A stretch of 64,000 bases of DNA, taken from positions 3,224,001-3,288,000 of the forward strand of contig OZ220724.1 of assembly GCA_965116715.1 (NCBI GenBank). The letters are read 5' to 3'. Made by a program: the position numbers and the translations under genes. Numbering within the stretch: position 1 is the first letter of the stretch; each line of letters opens with the position of its first letter. Source of the DNA: Poriferisodalis sp965116715. GTDB taxonomy: Bacteria; Actinomycetota; Acidimicrobiia; Acidimicrobiales; Poriferisodalaceae. Below, in pieces: positions 15,979 to 25,029 of this stretch. Under the pieces are notes generated by a model that did no database searches, was not told where the DNA came from, and was given only the letters and a program-made list of their open reading frames with translations.

Positions 15979-16967
15979 TGGGCATTGAATACGATACGAC
16001 GACGATCAAGTCGACAATTTCACAGAGCCAGCAAGGCAGCCTTGTGCTTCCCCAGTTCCAACGTGGATTTGACTGGAGCCACTCTCAACAGGAATCTCTG
16101 CTCTCGTCAATCTTGGCACAGTTGCCTATAGGCGGATTGCTAGTTCTTGAAGGGCCACGCGACGCACTCGCATCTCGTTCGTTTGTTACGCAGCCCGACG
16201 TAGCGCCACGAGAAGACGTAACTTATCTGCTGGATGGCCAGCAGCGACTTACCTGCACGTCTACGTTCTTTTCGGATATTTTCCAGCCCCACTCTTCGTG
16301 GCGTGATCATCATCGGCAAGTACCCGCCTCTCTCTGTTATCGCTGGTTCTTGCGCATTGCTCCTCAACGTTCGGGAGGAGAAGACTATTTTGGGATAGCC
16401 CAATTGCACTTTGAACGCGATGCTGCCGAGCCTGAGACATTCACTGACCTTATTCACTCAGAGAAAATCAACCGGACCGAGAAGTCGCTCAAGCATTGGC
16501 ATCCTGGTTGGTGGGAGGATCGAAAGCCAAGTGACAATCTTCAAATACAAGCAGCGAGACATGAAGCCGCGGAATCGTTTGCAACTGAGGGGTTAGTTCC
16601 GCTGTGGGAATTGTGTGGAGATGTTGACGGCACGCCGTTACATGAAACTACGCTCCGCTTGATTGCCACAAGAGCCTACGAGCAGTTCATATCACTTGGC
16701 AACGACATTCCAGAAACGGTGATGCTACGGCTACTAGAGCACCGACCAGACTTAGCCGGGACTCTCAATTCGAATTTAGAGGAGGAGAGAGCATCCGCGT
16801 TGCGGGACATGGCAGCGGACTGGCGAGCGGATGTACTCAAATACCTACAGGAGACAGTCGAGCAGCATATAGCGCGAATTGTACTGCCAATGGAAGAGAT
16901 CAGTCGATCGGTTTCGATCTTCGAAACAACGAATCGCGGTGGTACCCCTCTATCTACATATGATCTA
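15978..16967 (+). pseudogene. sspE: sspE, N-terminal fragment (DUF262), cut by IS630 element
   Basis: 330 codons of sspE before the insertion. LPQFQRG at residues 24-30 and LDGQQRLT around 86-90 are the DUF262 hallmarks; in SspE this domain senses phosphorothioate and hydrolyses NTP. The fragment runs into FETTNRGGTPLSTYDL, then four IS-derived codons, then TAG at 16977-16979. Base composition is clearly lower in GC than sspABCD and the IS, pointing to a different origin. A truncated protein could be made but lacks the nuclease half. Joined to 18182-19318 it restores 708 residues. Confidence 0.88.
16966..16967. repeat. Left TA target-site duplication of the IS
   Basis: The TA dinucleotide at 16966-16967 and the TA at 18180-18181 flank the element exactly outside its inverted repeats. 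Insertion at TA with duplication is the rule for the IS630/Tc1/mariner superfamily. Confidence 0.85.
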
Positions 16968-18179
16968 GTGCCGCGTTAGCAAACGTTTGCGCGGTTGACG
17001 ATGTCGTTGAGTGCTTTGTCGGCGGCGTTGTTGTTTCGCCAGCGGATGTAGCGGCGGATGATCGAGGCCTGCTCGGCGTGGGTGGGGTGGTCGGTGCCGT
17101 CGACGCAGAAGTAGCGCAGGGCTTGGAAGTGGGCTTCGATGCGGTTCAGCCACGACGCGTAGTGGGGGGTGTAGGCGAGTTCGACGTTGTTGGCCTCGGC
17201 CCAGTTGCCGACGCGGGGGTCGGCATTGGTGCTGCGGTGCGGTGACCAGTTGTCGAGCACGATGCCGATGCGCACCTCGGGCGGGTACAGGGTGCGCAGG
17301 TAGCGGCAGAACTCCAGGAACTGGGTGCGGCCCTTGCGTTTTTTCATGTGCCCGTAGAGCTTGTCGGCGGTCAGGTCGTAGGCAGCGAGCAGGTGGCGCA
17401 CGCCGTGGGGGCGGTTGTAGGTCGCCCTGCGCCGCCGCCGCGGCGCCCGATGGGGGTCCTTGAGGCGGCCGCCGACGGGCGCCCACTGCTTGCCCGGGTG
17501 CGGCCGGAGATTGAGCGGCCCGAACTCGTCCATGCACAACACCACCGACGGGTCGCCGGGCTCGGGATCGGTCTTGCCGTCAGCGATGTCATACAGCGCC
17601 AGGATCCGGTTCTTCTTCGCCTCGAAATCAGGGTCGTTGGACGCCTTGAAGGTCTTCAGCGCTTGAAAGGAGACACCCTCCTCGCGGAGCAGGACCCGCA
17701 GGCCCTCATGGCTGATGTCGTCGACCACCCCCTTTGCGACCAGGTGCTCAGCGAGCTTGGACAACGACCACGTCGAGAACGGCAGCCCGCGATCAGCGGG
17801 CCGCCCCACAGCGATGCGCTTGATCTCGGCGCGCTGGGCCGCGCCGAACCGCGGCGGGCGGCCTCCCGCGTACTTCGGATACAGCGAGTCGAACCCGTCG
17901 GCGTTGAAATTGTGGATCACCTCCCGAGCCCGGTCCTCGGACGTGAACGCCAACGCAGCGATCTGGCCCACATCCATGCCCTGCGCGGACCACAACACGA
18001 TCTGCGCTCTCCTCCACGTCACCACCGACCCCGACGAACGGCGCACCAGCCTCAACAGCCGACTGCCCTCACCCGAATCGATCTCCCTCACACGAACACG
18101 CCCAGCCATGCACCCAATCGCACCACAACCCGACACCCCACACGCGGACACGCACCCCAAACGTTGCCTGACACGGCAC
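16968..18179 (-). mobile_element. IS630-family insertion sequence in sspE
   Basis: A 1212-bp element flanked by TA on both sides. With the TA included, the left end reads TAGTGCCGCGTTAGC and the complement of the right end TAGTGCCGTGTCAGG; the imperfect repeats extend about 24 bases with about four mismatches, ending in AACGTTTG. It carries one transposase gene on the minus strand and no passenger gene. GC is high, unlike the surrounding sspE sequence. All parts look intact, so it may still move. Confidence 0.92.
16976..18109 (-). CDS. IS630-family DDE transposase
   Basis: 377 residues from ATG 18109; the frame is open to 18160, but that extension lies near the terminal repeat. The N-terminus has two helix-turn-helix parts for end binding (AQGMDVGQIAAL; STWSLSKLAEHL). 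The catalytic triad is visible as CMDEFGPL, VLDNWSPH and the late glutamate in WLNRIEAHF. The protein has a normal length for the family and no frameshift, so it is probably active. The stop codon TAA (16976-16978 on the complement) sits inside the left inverted repeat. Confidence 0.9.
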   Translation of the reverse strand: MAGRVRVREIDSGEGSRLLRLVRRSSGSVVTWRRAQIVLWSAQGMDVGQIAALAFTSEDRAREVIHNFNADGFDSLYPKYAGGRPPRFGAAQRAEIKRIAVGRPADRGLPFSTWSLSKLAEHLVAKGVVDDISHEGLRVLLREEGVSFQALKTFKASNDPDFEAKKNRILALYDIADGKTDPEPGDPSVVLCMDEFGPLNLRPHPGKQWAPVGGRLKDPHRAPRRRRRATYNRPHGVRHLLAAYDLTADKLYGHMKKRKGRTQFLEFCRYLRTLYPPEVRIGIVLDNWSPHRSTNADPRVGNWAEANNVELAYTPHYASWLNRIEAHFQALRYFCVDGTDHPTHAEQASIIRRYIRWRNNNAADKALNDIVNRANVC

Positions 18180-18181
18180 TA

Positions 18182-19318
18182 GTTGTTGCTAGGATGGCCC
18201 GGAGCGTTGAGTATACCGAGAGCTTGACGGAGTTGATTCGAGACTTTGCAAGTGCACAAGTAATCGAACTCGGCGACTCCATGCGCGCTGACGTGTCAAC
18301 CGCTGGATCAGCGACACTGCCAACTACCGATACGGATTTTGTGCTAACGGAAGAAGAGTTGACCCCTCGATTCAAGCAGGCATTCTTACAGGTACTGTCG
18401 TTGAGGGCATGCATTGACCAGTATGGATATGACTCTGTGGCTGTGAACCACACTAAGAAGGCTAGCATTCTAGAACTCAGCGCCTCTTGGATCAGCCAGC
18501 AGTGGCGAACAGCGGCAGAAGCGGTAGTCGCTGCGCGCAAGTTCCTGATGGCACGCTGCGGTATACGTCGCAATGATGACCTAAGGAACCAACTCATATT
18601 GCTTCCCTTGGCAATTTTGTTGTCAGACGACGACATTAGCGCAATTCCCGGTACACTAGATAAGCTTGAGTATTGGTATTGGTGCTCGGTCCTAACCGGT
18701 CGATATCGCGAGCAACAAAACGCGCAGTGCATTGATGACCTGAAGGCGCTGTACCGATGGTTGTCCGATGATATCGATAACCCCTTCGCTGGCGCCGAGC
18801 AGAAGGTGCTAAACGATCCCGAATACAGTAGCGAGGAAGCTTTGCTAGAACGCGGCAGTGATTCGCGGGTCGCGACCGATGTTGGAAACTATCTTCCGCA
18901 ATATGTGCTGTCAAAGATGCCAATTGACTTCCTAAAGACTGATATGCGACTCAGGACATGGGAAGTTGCCCGTGACTTGCATCTACATCATATTGTGCCA
19001 TTGGGATCGGTCGCGACGTTGCAGGAGTCTGCAAGCATATTGCGCAAAGATAGAGATAGCGTCTTCAACAGTCCTTTGAACCTCACCTACATTGCATCGG
19101 AAACAAATCAAGAACTAAAGTCACTTCCAGTGGCGAGCTATATGACCGACGTTGACGATGCCGTTAGGGCAGCACACTACTTGCCTGTGGACTTGGATGG
19201 ATATTCACCCAGAGAAGCGGAAAATATGGAATCTGTCTGTCGGCGAATCCTGTCTGAGCGCCACAAGGCCATTCGAATGGAACTCAAGAACGATTTGACA
19301 AATCTTCGGGGAAGCTGA
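18182..19318 (+). pseudogene. sspE: sspE, C-terminal fragment (DUF1524 HNH-like nuclease)
   Basis: 378 codons in the frame that continues the N-terminal fragment when the IS and one TA are removed: STYDL joins VVARMARSVEY, the normal DUF262 sequence. Near its end LHLHHIVPLGS (His599/His600 of the joined protein) and NSPLNLTYIASETNQ are the DUF1524 HNH-like motif that nicks DNA. No stop or frameshift is seen. It has no start site of its own in a natural position, though read-through or internal starts cannot be ruled out. Low GC matches the first fragment. Confidence 0.88.
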
Positions 19319-19486
19319 TTGTTTCTGGGGCTGGCAGGCAACTAGTTTGCTGTATCTGTAGACCAGTGTTCCTTGAGTGGGTTGTCGGCCCTGACGAATG
19401 TGCGTGTGCGAAGTAGATTGGCGCCGTCGTCGGCGAGGATCGGCGTCGGGCCAGCAACGGCGCAATACAAGCAAGCGAGGAATTCC

Positions 19487-20128
19487 ATGGAACTTGGCGA
19501 AGCAGCACTGACGTCGATGACGACGAGGTACTTCACGGCCGACCCGGTGTCGGACGAGACCTTGGAGCGGGCGTTTGACTACGCACGGCACGCACCCCAG
19601 GGCGGCAACCGTCAGCCGGTGCGGTTCATTGTGGTCCGCGACGAGGCCAAGAAGCGTCAGCTGCAGGAGTGGTACCTGGAGCCATGGAAGGCCTACCTGG
19701 GCATGGCCAGGCAGGGCGACATCGAGATCATCGGCGAGAAGGCCAACCGCCTGCTCGACAGCGCCGACTACTTCGCCGAGCACTTCGCCGAGGTGCCGGT
19801 CATCGTGGTGGCCTGCGGCTACATCGACGGTGTCCACCCCACCGACACCGAGCTCGGACGCCTCAGCGTCGTGGGCGGCGGCTCGATCTATCCCGCCGTG
19901 CAGAACTTCCTGCTGGGCTGCCGCGAGGCCGGCCTGGGCACTGCGCTCACCACGCTGCTGTGCATGTACGAGCCGCAGGTCGCCGAGATGCTGGACATTC
20001 CCGAAGGGGTGGCCACTGCGGCCCACATTGCCGTCGGCTACCGGTCGACGCCGTTCCCGCGCAAGCTGGACCGGCTGCCGCTGTCGGAGATCGTCTTCGA
20101 CGAGACCTGGGGCAACGCGACGTACTAG
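19487..20128 (+). CDS. Nitroreductase family protein
   Basis: 213 residues; ATG 19487 has GCGAGG upstream and the family core begins soon after. The FMN-binding ARHAPQGGNRQPVRFIVV (near 35-52) and the late LLGCREAGLGTALTT are typical of nitroreductase-fold flavoenzymes using NAD(P)H. The following 168-base upstream region shows no gene. This gene marks the return to high-GC core-type sequence after sspE. The substrate is unknown. Confidence 0.87.
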   Translation: MELGEAALTSMTTRYFTADPVSDETLERAFDYARHAPQGGNRQPVRFIVVRDEAKKRQLQEWYLEPWKAYLGMARQGDIEIIGEKANRLLDSADYFAEHFAEVPVIVVACGYIDGVHPTDTELGRLSVVGGGSIYPAVQNFLLGCREAGLGTALTTLLCMYEPQVAEMLDIPEGVATAAHIAVGYRSTPFPRKLDRLPLSEIVFDETWGNATY

Positions 20129-20209
20129 CCGCCTGCGAGCACTCCTGCCAGCGGCACCGCCGAATGCACAGGGCACCTCTTCAACGGTGTCCCGCTTCCC
20201 ATCTGCGCT

Positions 20210-21520
20210 ATGACTGAGCCGGAGGATGCGGCGGCAGTCGATCCACCCCTCAACCACGCGGGCCTGAGCGCTGAAGCAGAGACGCTTCGGGCAGCGGGTC
20301 TCGCCCCCGAAGAAGCGCTGCTGGTCGCCGCACAGCGGCTGGCCGGGAGCGACCCCGAGGTGAGGGCCTTCGCTCAGGAGTACTTCGCCGAACTGTGGGA
20401 CGCACCCGAGCCCGCTCCGGCGGAAACCGGCGAGCGCGACCCCGAGCGACGCGGATTCTGGGTCATGGCGGCGTTCGCCGTCGCGGCAGCGGCAGCGGTG
20501 CGCCTGCCCGAGGCGTTCGGATTCGGCCTGGTCGACTCCGACGATGCCAGCTTCTACGTCCGCAACTTCAGTTTGCTCGTCTTGGCTCCGCTGGCGGGCT
20601 GGTTCGTCTGGCTGAAGCGGCCGCCGCGCTGGGTGATGATCGTGATCGTCGCGGTCTTCGCAGCTTCGGCAGCGGTCATCAACGCCTATCCATTCGACGA
20701 CGACGGATCGACCTTCACGCTCGCCGCGTTGCACCTGCCGGTGCTGCTGTGGCTGGTCCTCGGTTTCGCCCGAACCGGGGAGCGCTGGCGGCTGCCAGAG
20801 CACCGCATGGACTACGTGCGCTTCACCGGCGAGATGAGCGTCTATTACGCGCTGATTGCGCTGGCGGGCGCCGTGTTCAGCGCTCTCACCGTCGGTGCCT
20901 TCGTCGCCCTGGATGTCGACACGAGGTGGATGACCGAGTGGGTGATGGTCGCCGGATCGGCCGGTGCCGTTGTCGTCACCGCCTGGCTCGTCGAGTTCTG
21001 GGCGGGTGCTGTTTCGAGGTTCGCCTCGATGCTGGCGTACATCTTCACGCCGCTCTTCGCTGCGATGCTGGTGGTGTTCTTGGTCGCTGTGCCGGCGACG
21101 GGTCGCAGCATCGAGGGCGAACGGGAGGCCCTCGTCCTGTTCAACGTGCTGTTGGGCTTCGTCGTCGGCCTGCTGCTGTTCTGCGGCGCAGCGCGACGCC
21201 AGAGCGATCGACCGGGATTCTTCGACGGTGCTGCGACAGTGCTCGCCACTGCGGGGCTGCTCACCAGCGTCTTGACGCTGACGGCCGTCATCGGACGTAT
21301 CGCCGACTTCGGCTGGAGCCCGAACCGGGCAGCGATCGCGGGCATCAACGCGATATTCCTCGTGAACCTGGCAGGCAGCGTCTGGCTCTACGTGGCGTTG
21401 TGGCGTCGTCGGCGTCCGTTCGACGATCTTGTGCGCTGGCAGACCGCCCATTTCGGCGTGTACGCGGCATGGGCTGCAGTGGTGGTCGTGGCGTTCCCGC
21501 CCATCTTCAGCTTCGCCTGA
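20210..21520 (+). CDS. Polytopic membrane protein, unknown function
   Basis: 436 residues. The first 85 are acidic and soluble (ELWDAPEPAPAETGE) and include a helical segment with EALLVAAQRLAG. About ten to eleven hydrophobic helices follow from residue 86 to the C-terminus, with Arg-rich cytosolic turns (CGAARRQSDR, LWRRRRPF). The layout resembles DUF4153-type proteins, but I cannot assign it. It is on the same strand as the hydratase gene that follows. Confidence 0.6.
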   Translation: MTEPEDAAAVDPPLNHAGLSAEAETLRAAGLAPEEALLVAAQRLAGSDPEVRAFAQEYFAELWDAPEPAPAETGERDPERRGFWVMAAFAVAAAAAVRLPEAFGFGLVDSDDASFYVRNFSLLVLAPLAGWFVWLKRPPRWVMIVIVAVFAASAAVINAYPFDDDGSTFTLAALHLPVLLWLVLGFARTGERWRLPEHRMDYVRFTGEMSVYYALIALAGAVFSALTVGAFVALDVDTRWMTEWVMVAGSAGAVVVTAWLVEFWAGAVSRFASMLAYIFTPLFAAMLVVFLVAVPATGRSIEGEREALVLFNVLLGFVVGLLLFCGAARRQSDRPGFFDGAATVLATAGLLTSVLTLTAVIGRIADFGWSPNRAAIAGINAIFLVNLAGSVWLYVALWRRRRPFDDLVRWQTAHFGVYAAWAAVVVVAFPPIFSFA

Positions 21521-21612
21521 CCCGAGCCGGCGGACGGGCGGGGCGGCGGAAGCTCTAGCGTTCTCGGCTGGCTGGTGACGAGGTGCTGGAGCGCCGGAAA
21601 CAGGGGCACGAC

Positions 21613-22419
21613 ATGGCAATGACCGACGAGCAGCGGCGGGAAGCGGCCGCGGCGCTGCTGCATGCCGAGAACACCCGGGAGTGGATCGACCCCATCACCG
21701 ACACGTATCCCGGCGCCGACAACGACGACGCTTACGCAATCGGCCAATACGTCACCGACGCCAAGGTGGCGGCTGGCCGGGTCATCAAGGGTTACAAGGT
21801 GGGCCTCACCTCCAAGGCCATGCGCTCGACGTCGGGTGCCACCGAACCCGACTACGGCACCTTGTTCGACAACTGGTTTCTCGACGAGGGCTCGATCGTG
21901 CCCGCCTCGATCCTGAACGTTCCGCTGGTGGAGATCGAGATCGTCTTCGTGCTCAGGTCCGATCTGGGCGGACCCGACATCAACGCCATCGATGTCATGC
22001 GCGCCACCGACTTCATCCTGCCCGCCGTCGAGGTGGTTGACCGGCGCTACAACCGGCGCAGTACCCAGGCCGGCGTCGCCGACAGCATCGCCGACGCCGC
22101 CTCGTGCGGGTTCATCATCGTGGGTGGCCGCCCCACCAAGCTCACCGACGTCGACATCCGCCACATCGGCGGCGCGCTGTACCTGAACGGCGATCTCGAG
22201 GAATCCGGCACGGCGGCCGCCGTGATGGGCAACCCGCTCAACTCGGTGGCCTGGCTGGCCCGCAAGCTCCACGAGTTCGGCGTCACCATGTCAGCCGGCC
22301 ACACGATCCTGTCGGGCTCATTCATCCGGGCCCGCACGATCCGCCCGGGCGACGCCGTCGTCGCCGACTTCGGCCCCTTGGGCCAGATCAGCTTCGGCGT
22401 CGGTTTGCCCGAGGGTTGA
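21613..22419 (+). CDS. 2-keto-4-pentenoate hydratase / 2-oxohepta-4-ene-1,7-dioate hydratase type enzyme
   Basis: 268 residues from ATG 21613. It belongs to the fumarylacetoacetate hydrolase superfamily hydratases (MhpD/HpcG) that hydrate 2-oxo-alkenoates in meta-cleavage of aromatics. GYKVGLTSKAMR near residue 58, the acidic metal site VEIEIVFVL near 100, and the terminal GDAVVADFGPLGQISF match the family. An in-frame start at 21583 is possible but lacks conserved sequence. No other aromatic-degradation genes lie next to it. Confidence 0.85.
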   Translation: MAMTDEQRREAAAALLHAENTREWIDPITDTYPGADNDDAYAIGQYVTDAKVAAGRVIKGYKVGLTSKAMRSTSGATEPDYGTLFDNWFLDEGSIVPASILNVPLVEIEIVFVLRSDLGGPDINAIDVMRATDFILPAVEVVDRRYNRRSTQAGVADSIADAASCGFIIVGGRPTKLTDVDIRHIGGALYLNGDLEESGTAAAVMGNPLNSVAWLARKLHEFGVTMSAGHTILSGSFIRARTIRPGDAVVADFGPLGQISFGVGLPEG

Positions 22420-22519
22420 AGCAGCGGGGCACCGCAAGAATGGCAATCTGTAGCGGCATTGGCCTGCCCAGCCCTCGCGTCTCCGACAGGTGACGTTCCG
22501 TCACTTGCGGGGGTTCGCT

Positions 22520-24103
22520 TCAGAAGTAAGGCCCGACCTCGTACGAGAGAATGCGCTCGACGCGCACGCCAATTCCGAGGTCAAAGAGCGCTTGAGCGAA
22601 TTCGGTGCGATCAAGGGCCTCCAGTGGCAGCGTGCCGGAGCGCTGGAGTTCAGCACGCGCCTCTGGGGAGAATCCGCCCAGTGCAATCACCAGAGCAAGG
22701 TCGAATGTTCCGGCTTGTCCTCGGCAAACTGCGACATCGGCCGGGGTCACCCGATGGCCGGCGCTGCAACTCACATGAACAGACAATGGCCTTCGGAACA
22801 GCCCGGCTGTGATGATGGTGCCGCGTGCGCTGATATCGAAGCGACCTGCACCGCCCGCGAATGTCAGTTCCTCGGCACCAATCTCCGCAAGGTACGTAGT
22901 CAGGCATCGAATGAAGCCCTGGGGTTCGAGCGCTGCGAGATACTCGGCGAGCGCGTTGACGACCCCTTGATCGCTTTGGTTGACCAAATCAGCTTCATGC
23001 CGTTGCGCAGCGCCGAGAACTGCGCGGGTTCTGGTTTCATCACTTTCGGCCGCGCCGGCCTCAGTGTCTGAGTTCACAGCTTCAGCGGCCACATCATCGT
23101 CCGGTTCGTGGGCGTCCTCGTCGGCCGTGCCCGACGGGGGTTCGACTTCAGCTTCGTCGACTTCGGCATCGGCGACATGCGCTGGATCTGGTGTCTCCCA
23201 GTCTGCGAGACCCAGGTAGCCGCGCCACGGACGTGTGAATCTCTGTCGCTGGCCGTCCGCCTCGCGCTGCTTGATCTCCGTGCCGACCCGAGCCGACAGG
23301 GTGTTGGTCGGAGTCTGGCCACCTGTGGCCCAATAGCCGTGTTCGACGGCCAGCGAAACGACATCTCGAATGTGCAACGGCTGTCCGTCCGCGTGGTGCT
23401 TCAGCACAATCTCTGCGGCGTCGAGCAGAGTTCGGGGATTCCCGGGCGCACGTCGCCGTCGTGAAGCAGCCGTCTCCGGTTGATTCGGCGATGCCGCTGG
23501 AGCTGGAGCGCGATTCTCGGGCTGTCGGCTTCCAAGTGCGTACCGAATTGCGGTGTCGTGCGAGTCGCGCCACTTGGTGATCGTCGTGCCTTCGGCGTTG
23601 GCTTGTGTGATCGCCACTCGTATGGACTCGTGCGCGTTGCCGTCGAGGAGGCCTCGACGCGCCAGTGTCTCACTGAGCTTGGTCGAGTAGATGCGGTCGG
23701 CAATCTCGCCGACGGTCAGCGAGTCTCCGCTCGATAGCACCGAGACAACCGCCGCCTTCCAGTCGAGTGTGTCGGATTGCCCGCCACGAGATCTCACAGC
23801 CGGTGGCTTCATCGGTGCACCCGAAGACCTAACCCGGACGCCGCGGCCCTTGGATGGTTTCGATGGCGCAGTTCGAGCTCGCGGTGCTGTCGCGGTCTTC
23901 CTCGGCGCGGCTTCGCGTGCTGGGCTTGGCTTCTTCGCATTCTTCGGCTTCTTCTTGGACTTGTCGTCGTCCGGGGTTGCGATGCCGAGCCGGTGGCGCT
24001 CCGACTGCAGATGGGCCGAGGCGCGGCGCTGCTCGGCAACCGAGGGCGGCCGCCTGCCGCTCCCCCCAAGTCGTGCTGCGTTTCGGCTTCGGCGCTTGCT
24101 CAT
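22520..24103 (-). CDS. HARE-HTH protein with Mrr-like C-terminal domain
   Basis: 527 residues from ATG 24103. Residues 1-112 are basic and disordered. A winged-helix-like segment lies at 113-190. A HARE-HTH domain follows at about 225-300 (LLDAAEIVLKHHADGQPLHIRDVV ... WRGYLGL). An acidic linker covers 305-375. The C-terminal 140 residues resemble the Mrr catalytic fold (FDISARG, then GGFSPEARAELQ and ALFDLGIGVR). The usual Q-x-K of Mrr is replaced by HVSCS, so nuclease activity is doubtful. HARE-HTH domains fused to such nucleases have been proposed to read modified DNA. Confidence 0.65.
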   Translation of the reverse strand: MSKRRSRNAARLGGSGRRPPSVAEQRRASAHLQSERHRLGIATPDDDKSKKKPKNAKKPSPAREAAPRKTATAPRARTAPSKPSKGRGVRVRSSGAPMKPPAVRSRGGQSDTLDWKAAVVSVLSSGDSLTVGEIADRIYSTKLSETLARRGLLDGNAHESIRVAITQANAEGTTITKWRDSHDTAIRYALGSRQPENRAPAPAASPNQPETAASRRRRAPGNPRTLLDAAEIVLKHHADGQPLHIRDVVSLAVEHGYWATGGQTPTNTLSARVGTEIKQREADGQRQRFTRPWRGYLGLADWETPDPAHVADAEVDEAEVEPPSGTADEDAHEPDDDVAAEAVNSDTEAGAAESDETRTRAVLGAAQRHEADLVNQSDQGVVNALAEYLAALEPQGFIRCLTTYLAEIGAEELTFAGGAGRFDISARGTIITAGLFRRPLSVHVSCSAGHRVTPADVAVCRGQAGTFDLALVIALGGFSPEARAELQRSGTLPLEALDRTEFAQALFDLGIGVRVERILSYEVGPYF

Positions 24104-24180
24104 ACTCTGAACCGGTTGTTTGACGCACACAATTTCGCCCGCCGAAACCTAACCCAATGGGTGTGTGTGAGCGCAGGCGC

Positions 24181-24202
24181 GTGTACACCAGTGGGTATAC
24201 AC
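24181..24202. promoter_or_regulatory. 22-bp imperfect palindrome upstream of the HARE-HTH gene
   Basis: GTGTACACC and GGTATACAC-type arms (24181-24202) pair at eight of nine positions around a short centre. It lies 78 bases upstream of the HARE-HTH start, in its likely promoter, with ACCCA-A-TGGGT (24152-24162) between. It could be an operator; no regulator is identified. Confidence 0.35.
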
Positions 24203-24270
24203 ACCACTACAGCGGCTTCTCGGGGTGACGGCATGGCGCCACAGTCGCTTCCGCGTGCAGATGAAGCGGC

Positions 24271-24657
24271 TCAGTCCTCGACGTAGGCCTCGAAGGTGCA
24301 GGAGATCTGCACCGGCCCACCGCCTTCCACCTTCATGTTGTGGCGAGCGGGGCGCGACTCGGGGTCGGGGAAGCGCTCCAGCCACGGACCGTTCAGCGCC
24401 GGGCGTGAGACCGCAGGATCGGTGACGTAGAACGTCATCTTGGCCATGTCGTCCCACGTGGCGCCCGCCCCCTCCAGCATCTGGCCGACGTGGGTGAACA
24501 GGTTGTCGATCTGCTCCTCGAGCGTGTCGGGAACGTCGCGGCTGCCCGGATTGGTCGGCGGCGTGATGCTGCTCGTGATGAACGGCCCGATCCGCGTCGC
24601 AGCGGGAATCGGGTTCGCGTGCTGGAAGCTCTCGATCTCAATCGATGTGCGCGCCAT
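24271..24657 (-). CDS. RidA/YjgF family protein
   Basis: 128 residues of the RidA/YER057c fold, small trimeric proteins that deaminate reactive enamines or imines or serve in specific catabolic steps. TLEEQIDNLFTHVGQMLEGAGA and MTFYVTD are family segments near 45-80. The usual late Arg and Glu are represented in the HNMKV ... SCTFEAYVED end, which is divergent from housekeeping RidA. It follows the DUF1330 and dioxygenase genes on the same strand, so a pathway-specific role is more likely. Confidence 0.8.
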   Translation of the reverse strand: MARTSIEIESFQHANPIPAATRIGPFITSSITPPTNPGSRDVPDTLEEQIDNLFTHVGQMLEGAGATWDDMAKMTFYVTDPAVSRPALNGPWLERFPDPESRPARHNMKVEGGGPVQISCTFEAYVED

Positions 24658-24710
24658 AGCTCTTGCTCCTGTGTGCTCAGTACGGGACCGTAGAAGATGA
24701 GCTGCGTCAG

Positions 24711-24998
24711 CTAGACGCCCTCGACGACCACCATCTGGAACTCGGCAGCGCCGGCCCTGACATCTCGGGCGTGGCGATACTTCTCGGAGTCATAGAAGCT
24801 CTTCGCTGAGTCGACGTCGGGGAACTCCAGCACGACGAGCCGCCGATCTTCCTCAGGACCTTCGAGCGTCACCGAATCACCGCCGCGCACGATGAACCTC
24901 CCGCCGCTCTCGGCGACAGCGGCCGGCGACAGTGCCTTGTATTTCTCGTACTGGTCCGGATCGGTGACGTTGACCCGCGTGATGACGTACGCAGCCAC
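24711..24998 (-). CDS. DUF1330 family protein
   Basis: 95 residues with the alpha+beta-barrel DUF1330 pattern: AAYVITRVNVTDPDQYEKYK at the start, GRFIVRGG in the middle and VVLEFPDVDSAKSFYDSEKY later. Function is unknown; members often sit in catabolic clusters. It lies between ridA-like and dioxygenase genes on the same strand, with gaps of 53 and 31 bases, so these three are probably one operon. Confidence 0.85.
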   Translation of the reverse strand: MAAYVITRVNVTDPDQYEKYKALSPAAVAESGGRFIVRGGDSVTLEGPEEDRRLVVLEFPDVDSAKSFYDSEKYRHARDVRAGAAEFQMVVVEGV

Positions 24999-25029
24999 GA
25001 TGTTCCTCTCGTTGCAGGTATCGGACCGG

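Noticed and set aside
17348..19318. 656-codon plus-strand frame treated as one protein
   Set aside because: The first 278 codons are antisense to the transposase; only the part from 18182 is real and belongs to sspE.
19205..21619. 804-codon minus-strand frame
   Set aside because: It is antisense to the nitroreductase and membrane-protein genes, both with clear motifs, and has His/Arg/Gln-rich shadow composition.
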